From Megalonaias nervosa (taxonomy: Eukaryota > Mollusca > Bivalvia > Unionida > Unionidae): a DNA stretch of 64,000 nucleotides. Of this stretch, positions 19,301 to 26,424 are shown one piece after another. The translations under genes and the position numbers were made by a program. Numbering within the stretch: the stretch's first letter is position 1; the number at the start of each line of letters is the position of its first letter. The stretch spans positions 62,001 to 126,000 of the forward strand of contig JAECUM010011096.1 of NCBI GenBank assembly GCA_016617855.1, read 5' to 3'. The notes beneath the pieces are model-generated. The model worked only from the letters and a program-made list of their open reading frames with translations, made no database searches and was not told where the DNA came from.

Positions 19301-20450
19301 ACTGATGTTTCCCTTGTGTCGTACTTGTGCTGAAACGTGCAACCAAGACCACCCTTGTCAGCACATTCAGAAGAACGCGCCTTGATGGGAACGTGGGTCA
19401 GCGTGGAATTGTTTAAAGCTCTGGACTTGGGATACCAACTGTTAGAAGTGTACGAAATTTACCACTTTCCCAAGACAGAAAAAATACCACAAGGGCGACG
19501 ATTCTCAAAAAGGCATTTTTGCAGACTACGTGAATGCTTTTTTGAAACTGAAACAAGAAGCTAGCGGATATCCTTCCTGGTGTCACACTCCCGAAGACCA
19601 AACAAAGTTCAAAGAGAAATACTGGGAGCAGGAAGGCATCACTTTAGACCACATGGAGAAAAACGAAGGAAGGCGATAGTTTGCCAAAGTGATGATAAAT
19701 TGTTTGTGGGGTAAAATGGCACAAAGACCGTGTTTACCCAAGACGGAGTATTTGACAGAACCTTTCCGCTACTTGCAGATGATTCACGACAAAACCAAAT
19801 ACATGAAACACGTGGACGTCGTTCGTGAGGACTTACTCTTAGTCAATTACGAAGAAGAACTGAACTTTGTAGAAGCCGACGAATTTGGAAATGTCATCAT
19901 TGCGGCTTACGTGACAGCCCATGCTCGCTTAAAACTGTGCGAAGCTTTAGAACTATTAGGAGATCGTGTACTGTATTTTAACACGGACAGTTGCATCTAC
20001 ATTGATCGCCTGGGTCAACCTTACCTGATCATCGAAGGAGATCGTTTAGGAGCCTGGATGGATGAGCATCCCGACGACAAGATTCTAAGTTTTGCAAGTG
20101 GCGGTCCCAAAAATTACGGCTACGAATACCGTAACCCACAAGCAGATGTGAACACGGAGTGTAAAGTGAAAGGATTGACTCTCAATTATCGCACCAGTCG
20201 AGTGGTGAACTTTAGCATATTGAAAGAAGCCTTGCAGTCTGGACAGGATCGAAACTTTAAAGTGACCACCAACGAACCGCACAAGATTGTACGTTTACCC
20301 ACACACCAAATCGTCAGTCGACCTTTGGAAAAAGTCTATCAAATCGTGTACCAGAAGCGAGTACGGCTTCCCAATCACTTCACTTTACCGTACGGACACG
20401 CTGATATAAAAAAATGGTTCCAAGACGATAGTCACCAACAAGAAGGATGA
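16366..20450 (+). pseudogene. Protein-primed family B DNA polymerase (pPolB)
   Basis: The first 940 codons are open: a basic N-terminal domain, a Cys-rich segment (CKKCDYGYNNREQHKHC onward), and the 3'-5' exonuclease motifs FFDFECMQETG (Exo I), MAHNFSGYDGRFLL (Exo II) and YCRSDVDILRR (Exo III). Motif A is YLDVCSLYPYV. Then come frameshifts near 19185, 19384 and 19490, plus TAG at 19677-19679. Motif B (FAKVMINCLWGKMAQ) and motif C (VLYFNTDSCIYI) follow. Motif C has Asn for the first Asp of DTDS. Damage is confined to about 500 bp. The enzyme would replicate the element from protein-bound ends. Its stop overlaps the next ATG (ATGA). Confidence 0.88.
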
Positions 20451-20926
20451 CTTCGACACAGCAAGAATCGAGTGAGAAACCCACAGAGAACTCCAAGTTC
20501 AAACCATGCCATTTTCCTGTTTTCTTGCCTGACTATTGCAGTTGTGCCAGTCGACTGGAAACGTTTCAAACATGGCCCACGGATAGGGAAGGATTACCTA
20601 CTGCGAATGTTTTAGCTAGAACAGGGTTTGTCTATTTGGGACCTGAAACTGGCTTGGGATACGAAGTACAGTGTTTCAGTTGTGGTCTGAAGTTGCGTAT
20701 GGATCGATGTATCTATAAAGATTCAGCTATTCTGGAACATACTCAATGGTCTCCGCATTGTCCTTACCTTTCTATGGCATTTTCACCCATCACATTACGG
20801 TTCAGGTATGACGGTACCTTAGAGAAGGTAGTACCGATGTCCAAGAAGAAAGAAAGGAAGACTTCCAAAACTGGTCATAAAAAAAGAACGATGTACAAAC
20901 TCGAGACTTCATTACGACTAGTATAA
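20447..20926 (+). CDS. BIR-domain (IAP-like) protein 1
   Basis: This 159-residue protein has one BIR domain, about residues 24-110, with SRLETF, C76-x2-C79, H98 and C105 as zinc ligands, and the ILEHTQWSPHCPYL signature. No RING or CARD is present. The C-terminus is basic (KKKERKTSKTGHKKR). BIR proteins of the IAP class block caspases or regulate signalling; the target here is unknown. The ATG overlaps the polymerase stop (ATGA), suggesting a shared transcript, and the stop codon lies inside the TATA box of the next gene. Confidence 0.85.
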   Translation: MTSTQQESSEKPTENSKFKPCHFPVFLPDYCSCASRLETFQTWPTDREGLPTANVLARTGFVYLGPETGLGYEVQCFSCGLKLRMDRCIYKDSAILEHTQWSPHCPYLSMAFSPITLRFRYDGTLEKVVPMSKKKERKTSKTGHKKRTMYKLETSLRLV

Positions 20927-20929
20927 AAA
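20922..20929 (+). promoter_or_regulatory. TATA box for BIR protein 2
   Basis: TATAAAAA, 63 bases before the ATG at 20985. It overlaps the TAA stop of the previous gene. Confidence 0.7.
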
Positions 20930-20984
20930 GGGACAACGTTCAAGACCGATAGTTCATTGTGACTACAAACGCCAATCGAGAAAG

Positions 20985-21632
20985 ATGAATGCTTTCACAC
21001 AGCAAGTATCAAGCAAGAGCAAACTCGAGTACGATGCTGTGCCTTGCGATGGTAGGGATGCCGTACGCTATGACCTTAGTGATTCAGTACCACATCATCA
21101 TGGGAACTTTGCTATAACTACTACTACCATACCTACCATGGAAAGTGATGCTGTACGTGTCAAACCTGACGGATGTGAAAGCGATGCCACTCGTTATCGC
21201 ACACCTTTTCACTTTACTGGTTTTCATGGTGGATGTCCACCTCCACAGGAAACCATGCGACTACCACCCTACGGATGTCATGTAAAACTGAGCAAACTCC
21301 TAAGGATTTCACCGTACCCTCATCAAAATGAACCTGTGAAAGACGAATATTCGTTCCCTGTGCGTTTGCCAGAATACTGTGACTATGAAAGTCGATTGCA
21401 AACCTTCCAAGGAAAATGGCCAAAATATCTGGGAGGACCTACCCCCGAAGAATTAACTAGAGCTGGATTTATCTACTTGAGCGAAGGAGATAAAGACAAG
21501 TGCTTCAGTTGCGGTGTCTCACTTTACGAGTGGGAGAAGAAAGATTGCGCTTACCTGGAACATGCTCGATGGTCTCCGGAGTGTCACTACCTACGTTTAG
21601 TAGGTATTCTTTCCCTGTGCGTTTGCCGGTAG
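20985..21632 (+). CDS. BIR-domain (IAP-like) protein 2
   Basis: This 215-residue protein has a 115-residue N-terminal extension containing repeated DAVR/DATRY words (residues about 25-72), with no family recognised. A C-terminal BIR (about 120-205) has C173-x2-C176-x16-H193-x6-C200 and the YLEHARWSPECHYL signature. It is a paralogue of the preceding gene (shared FPVxLPxYC and SRLxTFQ). It has its own TATA box. Tandem BIR genes suggest control of host apoptosis, an inference from family knowledge. Confidence 0.85.
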   Translation: MNAFTQQVSSKSKLEYDAVPCDGRDAVRYDLSDSVPHHHGNFAITTTTIPTMESDAVRVKPDGCESDATRYRTPFHFTGFHGGCPPPQETMRLPPYGCHVKLSKLLRISPYPHQNEPVKDEYSFPVRLPEYCDYESRLQTFQGKWPKYLGGPTPEELTRAGFIYLSEGDKDKCFSCGVSLYEWEKKDCAYLEHARWSPECHYLRLVGILSLCVCR

Positions 21633-21650
21633 GAGAAGTGTTTGACTGAC

Positions 21651-22001
21651 ATGATCATGGATCCTTTACAAGAGAACATTCGTGGTTTACCTGTGGAGTT
21701 GAGAGAACGCATTTACCGAGAGTTGGTCAAAATACAAGTGAAACGAAAAGAATCATTGCATCTGTTACGTCACCGATATTTGAACCACTGGTACCTAAAT
21801 GCTATAAGAGGATTGATTCTGATGAAAGTGTTCCAGTGGTCAGACATTCATCAACGTCCCGAGGGCGAGAAGGATTGGTTTGTTACCGATTCTCTTTACT
21901 ACAAGGTACACTTACTGCAACGAATTCCAGAAGAAGAGTTAAAGGGTTACCAAAATCTTGTACACAATGTAAACTTAGTTAAAGAGAGAACTTATGAATG
22001 A
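21651..22001 (+). CDS. Hypothetical protein with F-box-like N-terminus
   Basis: This 116-residue protein (start MIMDPLQENIRG) contains GLPVELRERIYRELVKIQ, which vaguely recalls an F-box helix (LP-x-E-L-x-x-x-I). The evidence is too thin for a call. The rest is Arg/Lys/Leu-rich helix. The last codons and stop are duplicated as part of a 62-bp tandem repeat. Confidence 0.45.
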   Translation: MIMDPLQENIRGLPVELRERIYRELVKIQVKRKESLHLLRHRYLNHWYLNAIRGLILMKVFQWSDIHQRPEGEKDWFVTDSLYYKVHLLQRIPEEELKGYQNLVHNVNLVKERTYE

Positions 22002-22099
22002 CGTGTGATGTGCAAGTTAGTGACTAAATATTTTGGATAGTTAAAGAGAGAACTTATGAACGACGTGTGATGTGCAAGTTAGTGACTAAATATTTTGGA
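21976..22099 (+). repeat. 62-bp tandem duplication over a gene end
   Basis: Copies 21976-22037 and 22038-22099 differ at about one position. Copy 1 contains the last codons and stop of the preceding gene. Confidence 0.9.
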
Positions 22100-22163
22100 T
22101 ACGTCGACGGAATACGACCACTTCTGTGCAAAAAGTACACTTATTGCCTCCGACAAAAAGAGG

Positions 22164-22171
22164 TATAAAAA
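22164..22171 (+). promoter_or_regulatory. TATA box for 22181 gene
   Basis: TATAAAAA only about 17 bases before the ATG at 22181. This is unusually close, so transcription may start at or after that ATG. Confidence 0.5.
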
Positions 22172-22180
22172 CGTTCTACC

Positions 22181-22646
22181 ATGCCACGACCTTTATTATT
22201 CGTGATACAACAGATTCCGTGGAAGGAAATCAATGACACTATTCAAACGGTGGAGGATTACCATTGCCTTTTACGAGAACTGTCTCCATTGAATTTAGGG
22301 TCGACGTGTAGTGTGTGTCTTAGTGACTTGCTTTTTGGGATTTCGTTTACCAGCTGATTCTTTGTGGACTCTTTACGAACCTATTACTCCAAAACAAAAC
22401 ATGAAAGTGATCCCTTTAAATGTCCACGAGAGACTCATTCTGCTCAAAGCTTTGCGCTTTCATTTGGATACTTCTCAACCTCTACGGGAAAACAAGATTC
22501 GTCAACTTTTAGGCACTGAAGATGTGTACGACGACGTGTGTGTAGCTTGTGACTTACACCCTCACTGGACAGATGTACGTAACTGGAAAAGTTTGGGGTT
22601 TGAGGCTTGGACTAAAGAAGTGGCACACTATGCCAAAGATTTGTAA
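22181..22646 (+). pseudogene. Hypothetical protein, probable frameshift
   Basis: A 58-residue frame (MPRPLLFVIQQIPWKEIND) reaches a TGA at 22355-22357. An overlapping frame continues to 22646 with KVIPLNVHERLILLKALRF and DDVCVACDLHPHWTDVRNW. The CSVCLSD and CVACDLH words could bind metal, but no family is recognised. Composition across the junction is uniform, so a single indel near 22311-22355 is likely. Confidence 0.4.
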
Positions 22647-22962
22647 TCCTAAAACATTAAAACGTTCCGTGAAAAAAGTCACTTTTAAACCTGTGTTAGT
22701 GACAATACCAGAAGAACAGTCTGTCAGCAAGGAAAACCACTCTCTTCAGGACAGGACTGTCATCGACATTCCTGAAAGACCATTTCGGGAGGACCCTTGT
22801 GTGACTGAACCAAGGAATGTACAGACTCTCAGAACATTACACACTACTCCTACGATTTCACCTCTTGATCACAAAAAATGTTGTACAGAGACTTGTTTAT
22901 ATTCCACTATGGTCGTTTTGTTGTGTTTTTTATTCCTGTACTTAACCATATGGCTTTTATGA
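22630..22962 (+). CDS. Small tail-anchored membrane protein
   Basis: This 110-residue protein (start MPKICNPKTLKRSVK) is a polar linker ending in a 22-residue hydrophobic segment (STMVVLLCFLFLYLTIWLL) at the extreme C-terminus, preceded by CCTETC. This is typical of a tail-anchored protein. The start overlaps the preceding frame by 17 bases. The function is unknown. An AATAAA follows 36 bases downstream. Confidence 0.55.
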   Translation: MPKICNPKTLKRSVKKVTFKPVLVTIPEEQSVSKENHSLQDRTVIDIPERPFREDPCVTEPRNVQTLRTLHTTPTISPLDHKKCCTETCLYSTMVVLLCFLFLYLTIWLL

Positions 22963-22997
22963 ATTTTTGTCTTTCGTGTTGTTCACATTAAAGATGA

Positions 22998-23003
22998 CAA
23001 TAA
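22998..23003 (+). terminator. Poly(A) signal
   Basis: AATAAA after the tail-anchored protein gene and just upstream of the next TATA box. Confidence 0.55.
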
Positions 23004-23019
23004 ACGTGTCCTGAAAAAG

Positions 23020-23027
23020 TATAAAAA
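23020..23027 (+). promoter_or_regulatory. TATA box for packaging ATPase
   Basis: TATAAAAA, 61 bases before the ATG at 23081. Confidence 0.7.
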
Positions 23028-23080
23028 CTCTTGTCTTGTCTGTCTTCGTGTCACAAGTGACATTTTGTTACACTACTACT

Positions 23081-23809
23081 ATGGCTACCTCTACTGTCTC
23101 TGCTCCCTCTTCCTCCACTGTCAAAGTCATTGACGAACACGTAGATCGTGCTAGTTGGGAGGCCTTGTATCTTCGCCATCCCTTTAACATGCTCATTGCT
23201 GGACCTAGCGGTTCAGGCAAAACCGAATTTGTCAAACGTTTGATCGAACATAAACATCATTTGATCGATCGTCCTCCTCAACGTATCGTGTGGTGCTATA
23301 AAGAGTGGCAATCGGCGTACAGCCTTCTGCGAGAAAGTCAAGGCGATTCCATCGTCTTTGTGGAAGGCATTCCTGTCGAAGACGACGGAATCGTGTCTGA
23401 CCCTAGTCAAACTCATTTGGTTATTTTTGACGACATGTTAGGAGAAGACGAAGAAGAAATTAAACTCTGGTTTACGCGCAAAGGGCATCATCGTAATGCC
23501 AGTGTCATTTACATTACCCAAAATTTGTTTCAACAAAGTAAAGCCCATCGTACCATCAGTCTCAATGCTCATTACTTGGTGTTGTTTAAAAGCCCTAGAG
23601 ATAAATCGCAAGTACAAGTCTTAGCCAAACAGTTAGGAACGCCTTGGCTGATTCATGCGTACGACGATGCCACTCAAACCCCACACGCTTATTTACTCGT
23701 GGATTTAAAACCCACTACTCCCGATTATTTGCGATTTCGTACCCATCTGTTTCACCCCTGGTGCCAAGACGGAGGACCTATCGTGTACACGTCCTCGTCG
23801 TCGACTTAA
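23081..23809 (+). CDS. FtsK/HerA-type (A32-like) genome-packaging ATPase
   Basis: This intact 242-residue protein starts at MATSTVSAPSSST. Walker A is GPSGSGKT (residues 41-48). Walker B is HLVIFDDML (about 112-120). The sensor-like segment is SVIYITQNLFQQ. The family pumps the genome into the preformed capsid. The TATA box lies 61 bases upstream and another TATA follows 15 bases after the stop. The length is usual for Polinton ATPases. Confidence 0.92.
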   Translation: MATSTVSAPSSSTVKVIDEHVDRASWEALYLRHPFNMLIAGPSGSGKTEFVKRLIEHKHHLIDRPPQRIVWCYKEWQSAYSLLRESQGDSIVFVEGIPVEDDGIVSDPSQTHLVIFDDMLGEDEEEIKLWFTRKGHHRNASVIYITQNLFQQSKAHRTISLNAHYLVLFKSPRDKSQVQVLAKQLGTPWLIHAYDDATQTPHAYLLVDLKPTTPDYLRFRTHLFHPWCQDGGPIVYTSSSST

Positions 23810-23824
23810 TCACCCCAAAAAATC

Positions 23825-23832
23825 TATAAAAA
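23825..23832 (+). promoter_or_regulatory. TATA box for 23870 gene
   Basis: TATAAAAA, 45 bases before the ATG. Confidence 0.7.
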
Positions 23833-23869
23833 CCTCGGTCCCTTGGACTCTGTCTCACACATTGTCAAC

Positions 23870-24598
23870 ATGACGTCCCTTCAGTCTCATCTTCCCATTA
23901 AATTGATTCGTGCCTTGTACGGCATCAGTCGCGAAAAAAATCCACAAATACGTGCTCGTGTCTTAGAAGCTAGTCTCAAAGAAGTCTTACGATGGTTTAC
24001 GGTGACAGCACGTCAATTACTGCAAGGCATCATTCAAATTCCACATCAAACCAAACGTTTTTTTGAGAGAAACAAAGTTGCCTTGACGCAACTAGCCGAT
24101 CCTCGCATCGACACTCAAACCAAAAAGCAAATCATTTTGAAACCTGGAGGAAGTGGTTCTTTAGGAGGTGTCATCATTCGTTCCCTCTTAAAATGGGATC
24201 CTAATGCTCCCAAAGTTGTCCCCAAGAAAAAAGCCACACCCAAACGTACCCAGAAGAAAAAGAAAAAGAGCAAGGGTGTCAAGACCAGGTCACAGCCTCA
24301 GAAAAAGAAAAAGAAAAGCCCACAGAAAACAGCTTTTACTCACAAGAGAGTGTCTCCAACAACTTCTCCTCCAGCAGTGACACCCTCTTCCTCTTTAGCG
24401 GCTGTAGCCGCTGCTCACAAAGTACCTGCCCCCAAAGTCAAAGTCCAAGAGAGAACGGGTGTGTTTCAGAGTTTACTGGATTTGTCCAAGCAAGAACTGT
24501 CTCGATTTAGTCCGTTGCGAACTCCTCCACGACGTGTGTTGCCTGTCATCAAGTTGATACGACGTAAAGACAATCAGTGGCGACGCATTGCAGTATAA
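23870..24598 (+). CDS. Basic virion-type protein
   Basis: This 242-residue protein starts at MTSLQSHLPIKLIRALYG. The N-terminal third is helical (EVLRWFTVTARQLLQGIIQ). It is followed by ILKPGGSGSLGGVIIRSLL, a Lys-rich region (KKKKKSKGVK, QKKKKKSPQ), a Pro/Ser/Ala linker and a basic C-terminus. The N-terminal part recalls the helical domain of the 25257 gene (LNVLKGTIPLTKHQK). It is probably a nucleic-acid-associated capsid component, inferred from composition and position. The TAA stop is embedded in the TATA box of the next gene. Confidence 0.6.
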   Translation: MTSLQSHLPIKLIRALYGISREKNPQIRARVLEASLKEVLRWFTVTARQLLQGIIQIPHQTKRFFERNKVALTQLADPRIDTQTKKQIILKPGGSGSLGGVIIRSLLKWDPNAPKVVPKKKATPKRTQKKKKKSKGVKTRSQPQKKKKKSPQKTAFTHKRVSPTTSPPAVTPSSSLAAVAAAHKVPAPKVKVQERTGVFQSLLDLSKQELSRFSPLRTPPRRVLPVIKLIRRKDNQWRRIAV

Positions 24599-24600
24599 AA
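24594..24600 (+). promoter_or_regulatory. TATA box for 24657 gene
   Basis: TATAAAA, 63 bases before the ATG. It overlaps the TAA stop of the preceding gene. Confidence 0.65.
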
Positions 24601-24656
24601 TAAGACCCGAGGCAAACCATACGGATCAGTGTTTTTGTGCTGCTGCACGTCCAAAG

Positions 24657-24920
24657 ATGTCCCCTCCAAGAAGTGTACACCGTTACCATCGTCGTTCTTC
24701 TTCTTCGGTCCAAAAAGGAAAAGGAAAACGAAAAAGACAGTCACGTCATCCTAAAAAGCGCTTAGTCAAACATCGGCGACACTCTCTGAAAAGATATACA
24801 CGTCCAAAGAAAAGGAGAAGTCACCAAAAGGGAGGTTTCTTTGGCCCTTTCCTTGAATTCGATAAGATAGCCGATAAGTTTGTCACAAGGGTAAAGGACA
24901 GGCTCAAAAAAAAAAAATAA
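24657..24920 (+). CDS. Small basic core-type protein, paralogue 1
   Basis: This 87-residue protein (MSPPRSVHRYHRR start) has a long Arg/Lys/His region (KGKGKRKRQSRH, PKKRLVKHRRH), then SHQKGGFFGPF and a short amphipathic tail. It shares start (MSP), upstream sequence and architecture with the next two genes. Its composition is like adenovirus core proteins VII/X. DNA condensation is inferred. A GGF junction may be a protease site. Confidence 0.65.
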   Translation: MSPPRSVHRYHRRSSSSVQKGKGKRKRQSRHPKKRLVKHRRHSLKRYTRPKKRRSHQKGGFFGPFLEFDKIADKFVTRVKDRLKKKK

Positions 24921-24928
24921 GATAAAAA
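24921..24928 (+). promoter_or_regulatory. TATA-like box for 24975 gene
   Basis: GATAAAAA directly after the previous stop and about 53 bases before the ATG. Confidence 0.45.
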
Positions 24929-24974
24929 GACGCATGTGAAACCATGGACTTTAGTGTATGTTGTGGACCAAAAG

Positions 24975-25172
24975 ATGTCCCCTCATCGTCGTTCTCCTCT
25001 CCAGAAAGGGAAAAGAAAAAGACAGTCTCGTCATGCGAAAAAACGCTTAGCCAAACATCGACGTCACCCCCAGAAAAGACACACTCGTCCAAAGAAAAAG
25101 AGGAGCCGTCAAAGAGGAGGATTCTTTGGCGATTTTGGAAAACACATCGTCACCTTTATGACGAAGCGATAG
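24975..25172 (+). CDS. Small basic core-type protein, paralogue 2
   Basis: This 65-residue protein (MSPHRRSPLQKGKRKRQ start) is a shorter, clearly duplicated relative of the preceding gene (shared RKRQSRHxKKRLxKHRRH and RxRGGFFGxF). It ends in a short hydrophobic/basic tail. The upstream sequence (ACTTTAGTGTATG...CCAAAAGATG) also resembles that of its neighbours, so promoter and gene were duplicated together. Confidence 0.65.
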   Translation: MSPHRRSPLQKGKRKRQSRHAKKRLAKHRRHPQKRHTRPKKKRSRQRGGFFGDFGKHIVTFMTKR

Positions 25173-25185
25173 TCCCCCAAAAAGG

Positions 25186-25193
25186 ATAAAAGG
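25186..25193 (+). promoter_or_regulatory. TATA-like box for 25257 gene
   Basis: GATAAAAG about 70 bases before the ATG. Confidence 0.45.
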
Positions 25194-25256
25194 CTGTGTG
25201 ACAAGTCATCGACGTTAGTGTATTTTTGGTGTGTGTCCCGGAATCAACAAACAAAG

Positions 25257-25673
25257 ATGTCACCCCGCAAAAGACATTCCTCTTCTACCCCCAAAGGAAA
25301 GAAAAGGAAAGGACTGCCTCCTCGTTTGGTCAAACATTGGGACATGTTGTCTGTCCTGTCCAAAGCTCCTCCACCCATGCGAAAAAAAAAACTCATTCAA
25401 ACTGCCTCCAAAGATGTCATCGATACGGTGAGCGAATGTTGTCTGAACGTCTTGAAAGGCACAATACCTTTGACTAAACATCAGAAAAATTGCTTAGCCA
25501 AACATCGACACGTTCTTCGCCAAATGGTCCAAAAGAAAATACCCATTGGTCAAAAGAAAAAGATGTTGGTGCAACGTGGAGGATTTTTACCCCTGTTAGG
25601 ACTTATTACCAATGTAGCGAAACCTATACTGAGTGCCATGGGACATATTATGCCTGCCCTAATTCCAAGATAA
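25257..25673 (+). CDS. Polinton basic/hydrophobic virion protein, paralogue 3
   Basis: This 138-residue protein has a basic N-terminus (MSPRKRHSSSTPKGKKRK) and a helical middle with SECCLNVLKGTIPLTKHQK and KHRHVLRQMVQKK. MLVQRGGFLPLLGLI precedes a hydrophobic C-terminus. The middle-to-tail arrangement is a recurrent Polinton protein family. The Gly-Gly-Phe-Leu-Pro junction followed by an amphipathic tail invites comparison with adenovirus pVI/pX, but homology is not shown. It is third in a tandem array. Confidence 0.7.
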   Translation: MSPRKRHSSSTPKGKKRKGLPPRLVKHWDMLSVLSKAPPPMRKKKLIQTASKDVIDTVSECCLNVLKGTIPLTKHQKNCLAKHRHVLRQMVQKKIPIGQKKKMLVQRGGFLPLLGLITNVAKPILSAMGHIMPALIPR

Positions 25674-25737
25674 AAGACCAAGAAGATAAAAGGGACCTCT
25701 GAAATCAAAAGATCTCAGACGTGATCCTTGAAATCTG

Positions 25738-26421
25738 ATGGAAGGACGAAAACTAGCTTTAGTCCCTTACAAACGATGGATGGAATACCATCGTTGGCAA
25801 GAACAACGAACACCACATTTACCTCCCAATCCTCATTTGACCGAGATGTCCCAGTTACAACACGAATTGCAATCGTTGATGGATCGCAGCGATTTGTCAG
25901 AAACGGAAAAATCGCAACGGTACGGTCAGTTGTTGCAACGACTGCAACTCTTTCACCAGAAAGCTTTAGACGAAACAGCTCCACCCACTCTGAAAGATTT
26001 TAAGGCCTTGATGAAAAGTCCATCACCGTCACCACCACCAGCGGTCAAGACAGACACAACCCCACGAAGGCCTGAGGAAGAAGAGGCACGAGAAGTTTTT
26101 CAAACACCGTCAGCAGCTCCCATTCCTAGTAAGATTACAGCGTCCTTGTTGACCCCTTCCCCTACACCGCAACGAGAAGAACTTAAAGCTTGGGTTAAAA
26201 AGATGATGTCTACTCCACCTTCGACAGAGGTGAAAAAGAAAGAAGGGAAACCAGAAGTGAAAAAAGAAAAGAAGACCAAAGCCATTCAATTACCACCACC
26301 ACCACCACCACCACTACCTTCCACTTCTACGCCCGTGGCACATCGGACACGTAAGACCGTTTCCAAACCACCCCCTCCTTCCATTCAGACTAGCATTCGT
26401 GAAAATTGGATCACTTATTAA
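25738..26421 (+). CDS. Polinton conserved protein with helical N-domain and Pro-rich tail
   Basis: This 227-residue protein (start MEGRKLALVPYKRWMEYHRW) has an N-terminal helical domain (LTEMSQLQHELQSLMDRSDL, KSQRYGQLLQRLQLF). It is followed by a long Pro/Ser-rich linker with a polyproline run and a C-terminal IQTSIRENWITY. It resembles a conserved but uncharacterised Polinton family that lies near the integrase. It may be an internal virion protein. A GATAAAAG box lies about 50 bases upstream. The stop is 3 bases before the integrase ATG. Confidence 0.6.
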   Translation: MEGRKLALVPYKRWMEYHRWQEQRTPHLPPNPHLTEMSQLQHELQSLMDRSDLSETEKSQRYGQLLQRLQLFHQKALDETAPPTLKDFKALMKSPSPSPPPAVKTDTTPRRPEEEEAREVFQTPSAAPIPSKITASLLTPSPTPQREELKAWVKKMMSTPPSTEVKKKEGKPEVKKEKKTKAIQLPPPPPPPLPSTSTPVAHRTRKTVSKPPPPSIQTSIRENWITY

Positions 26422-26424
26422 AAC

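Noticed and set aside
22311..22350. CSVCL word suggesting a RING finger
   Set aside because: Only one Cys pair in frame and no His/Cys series; a RING cannot be supported.
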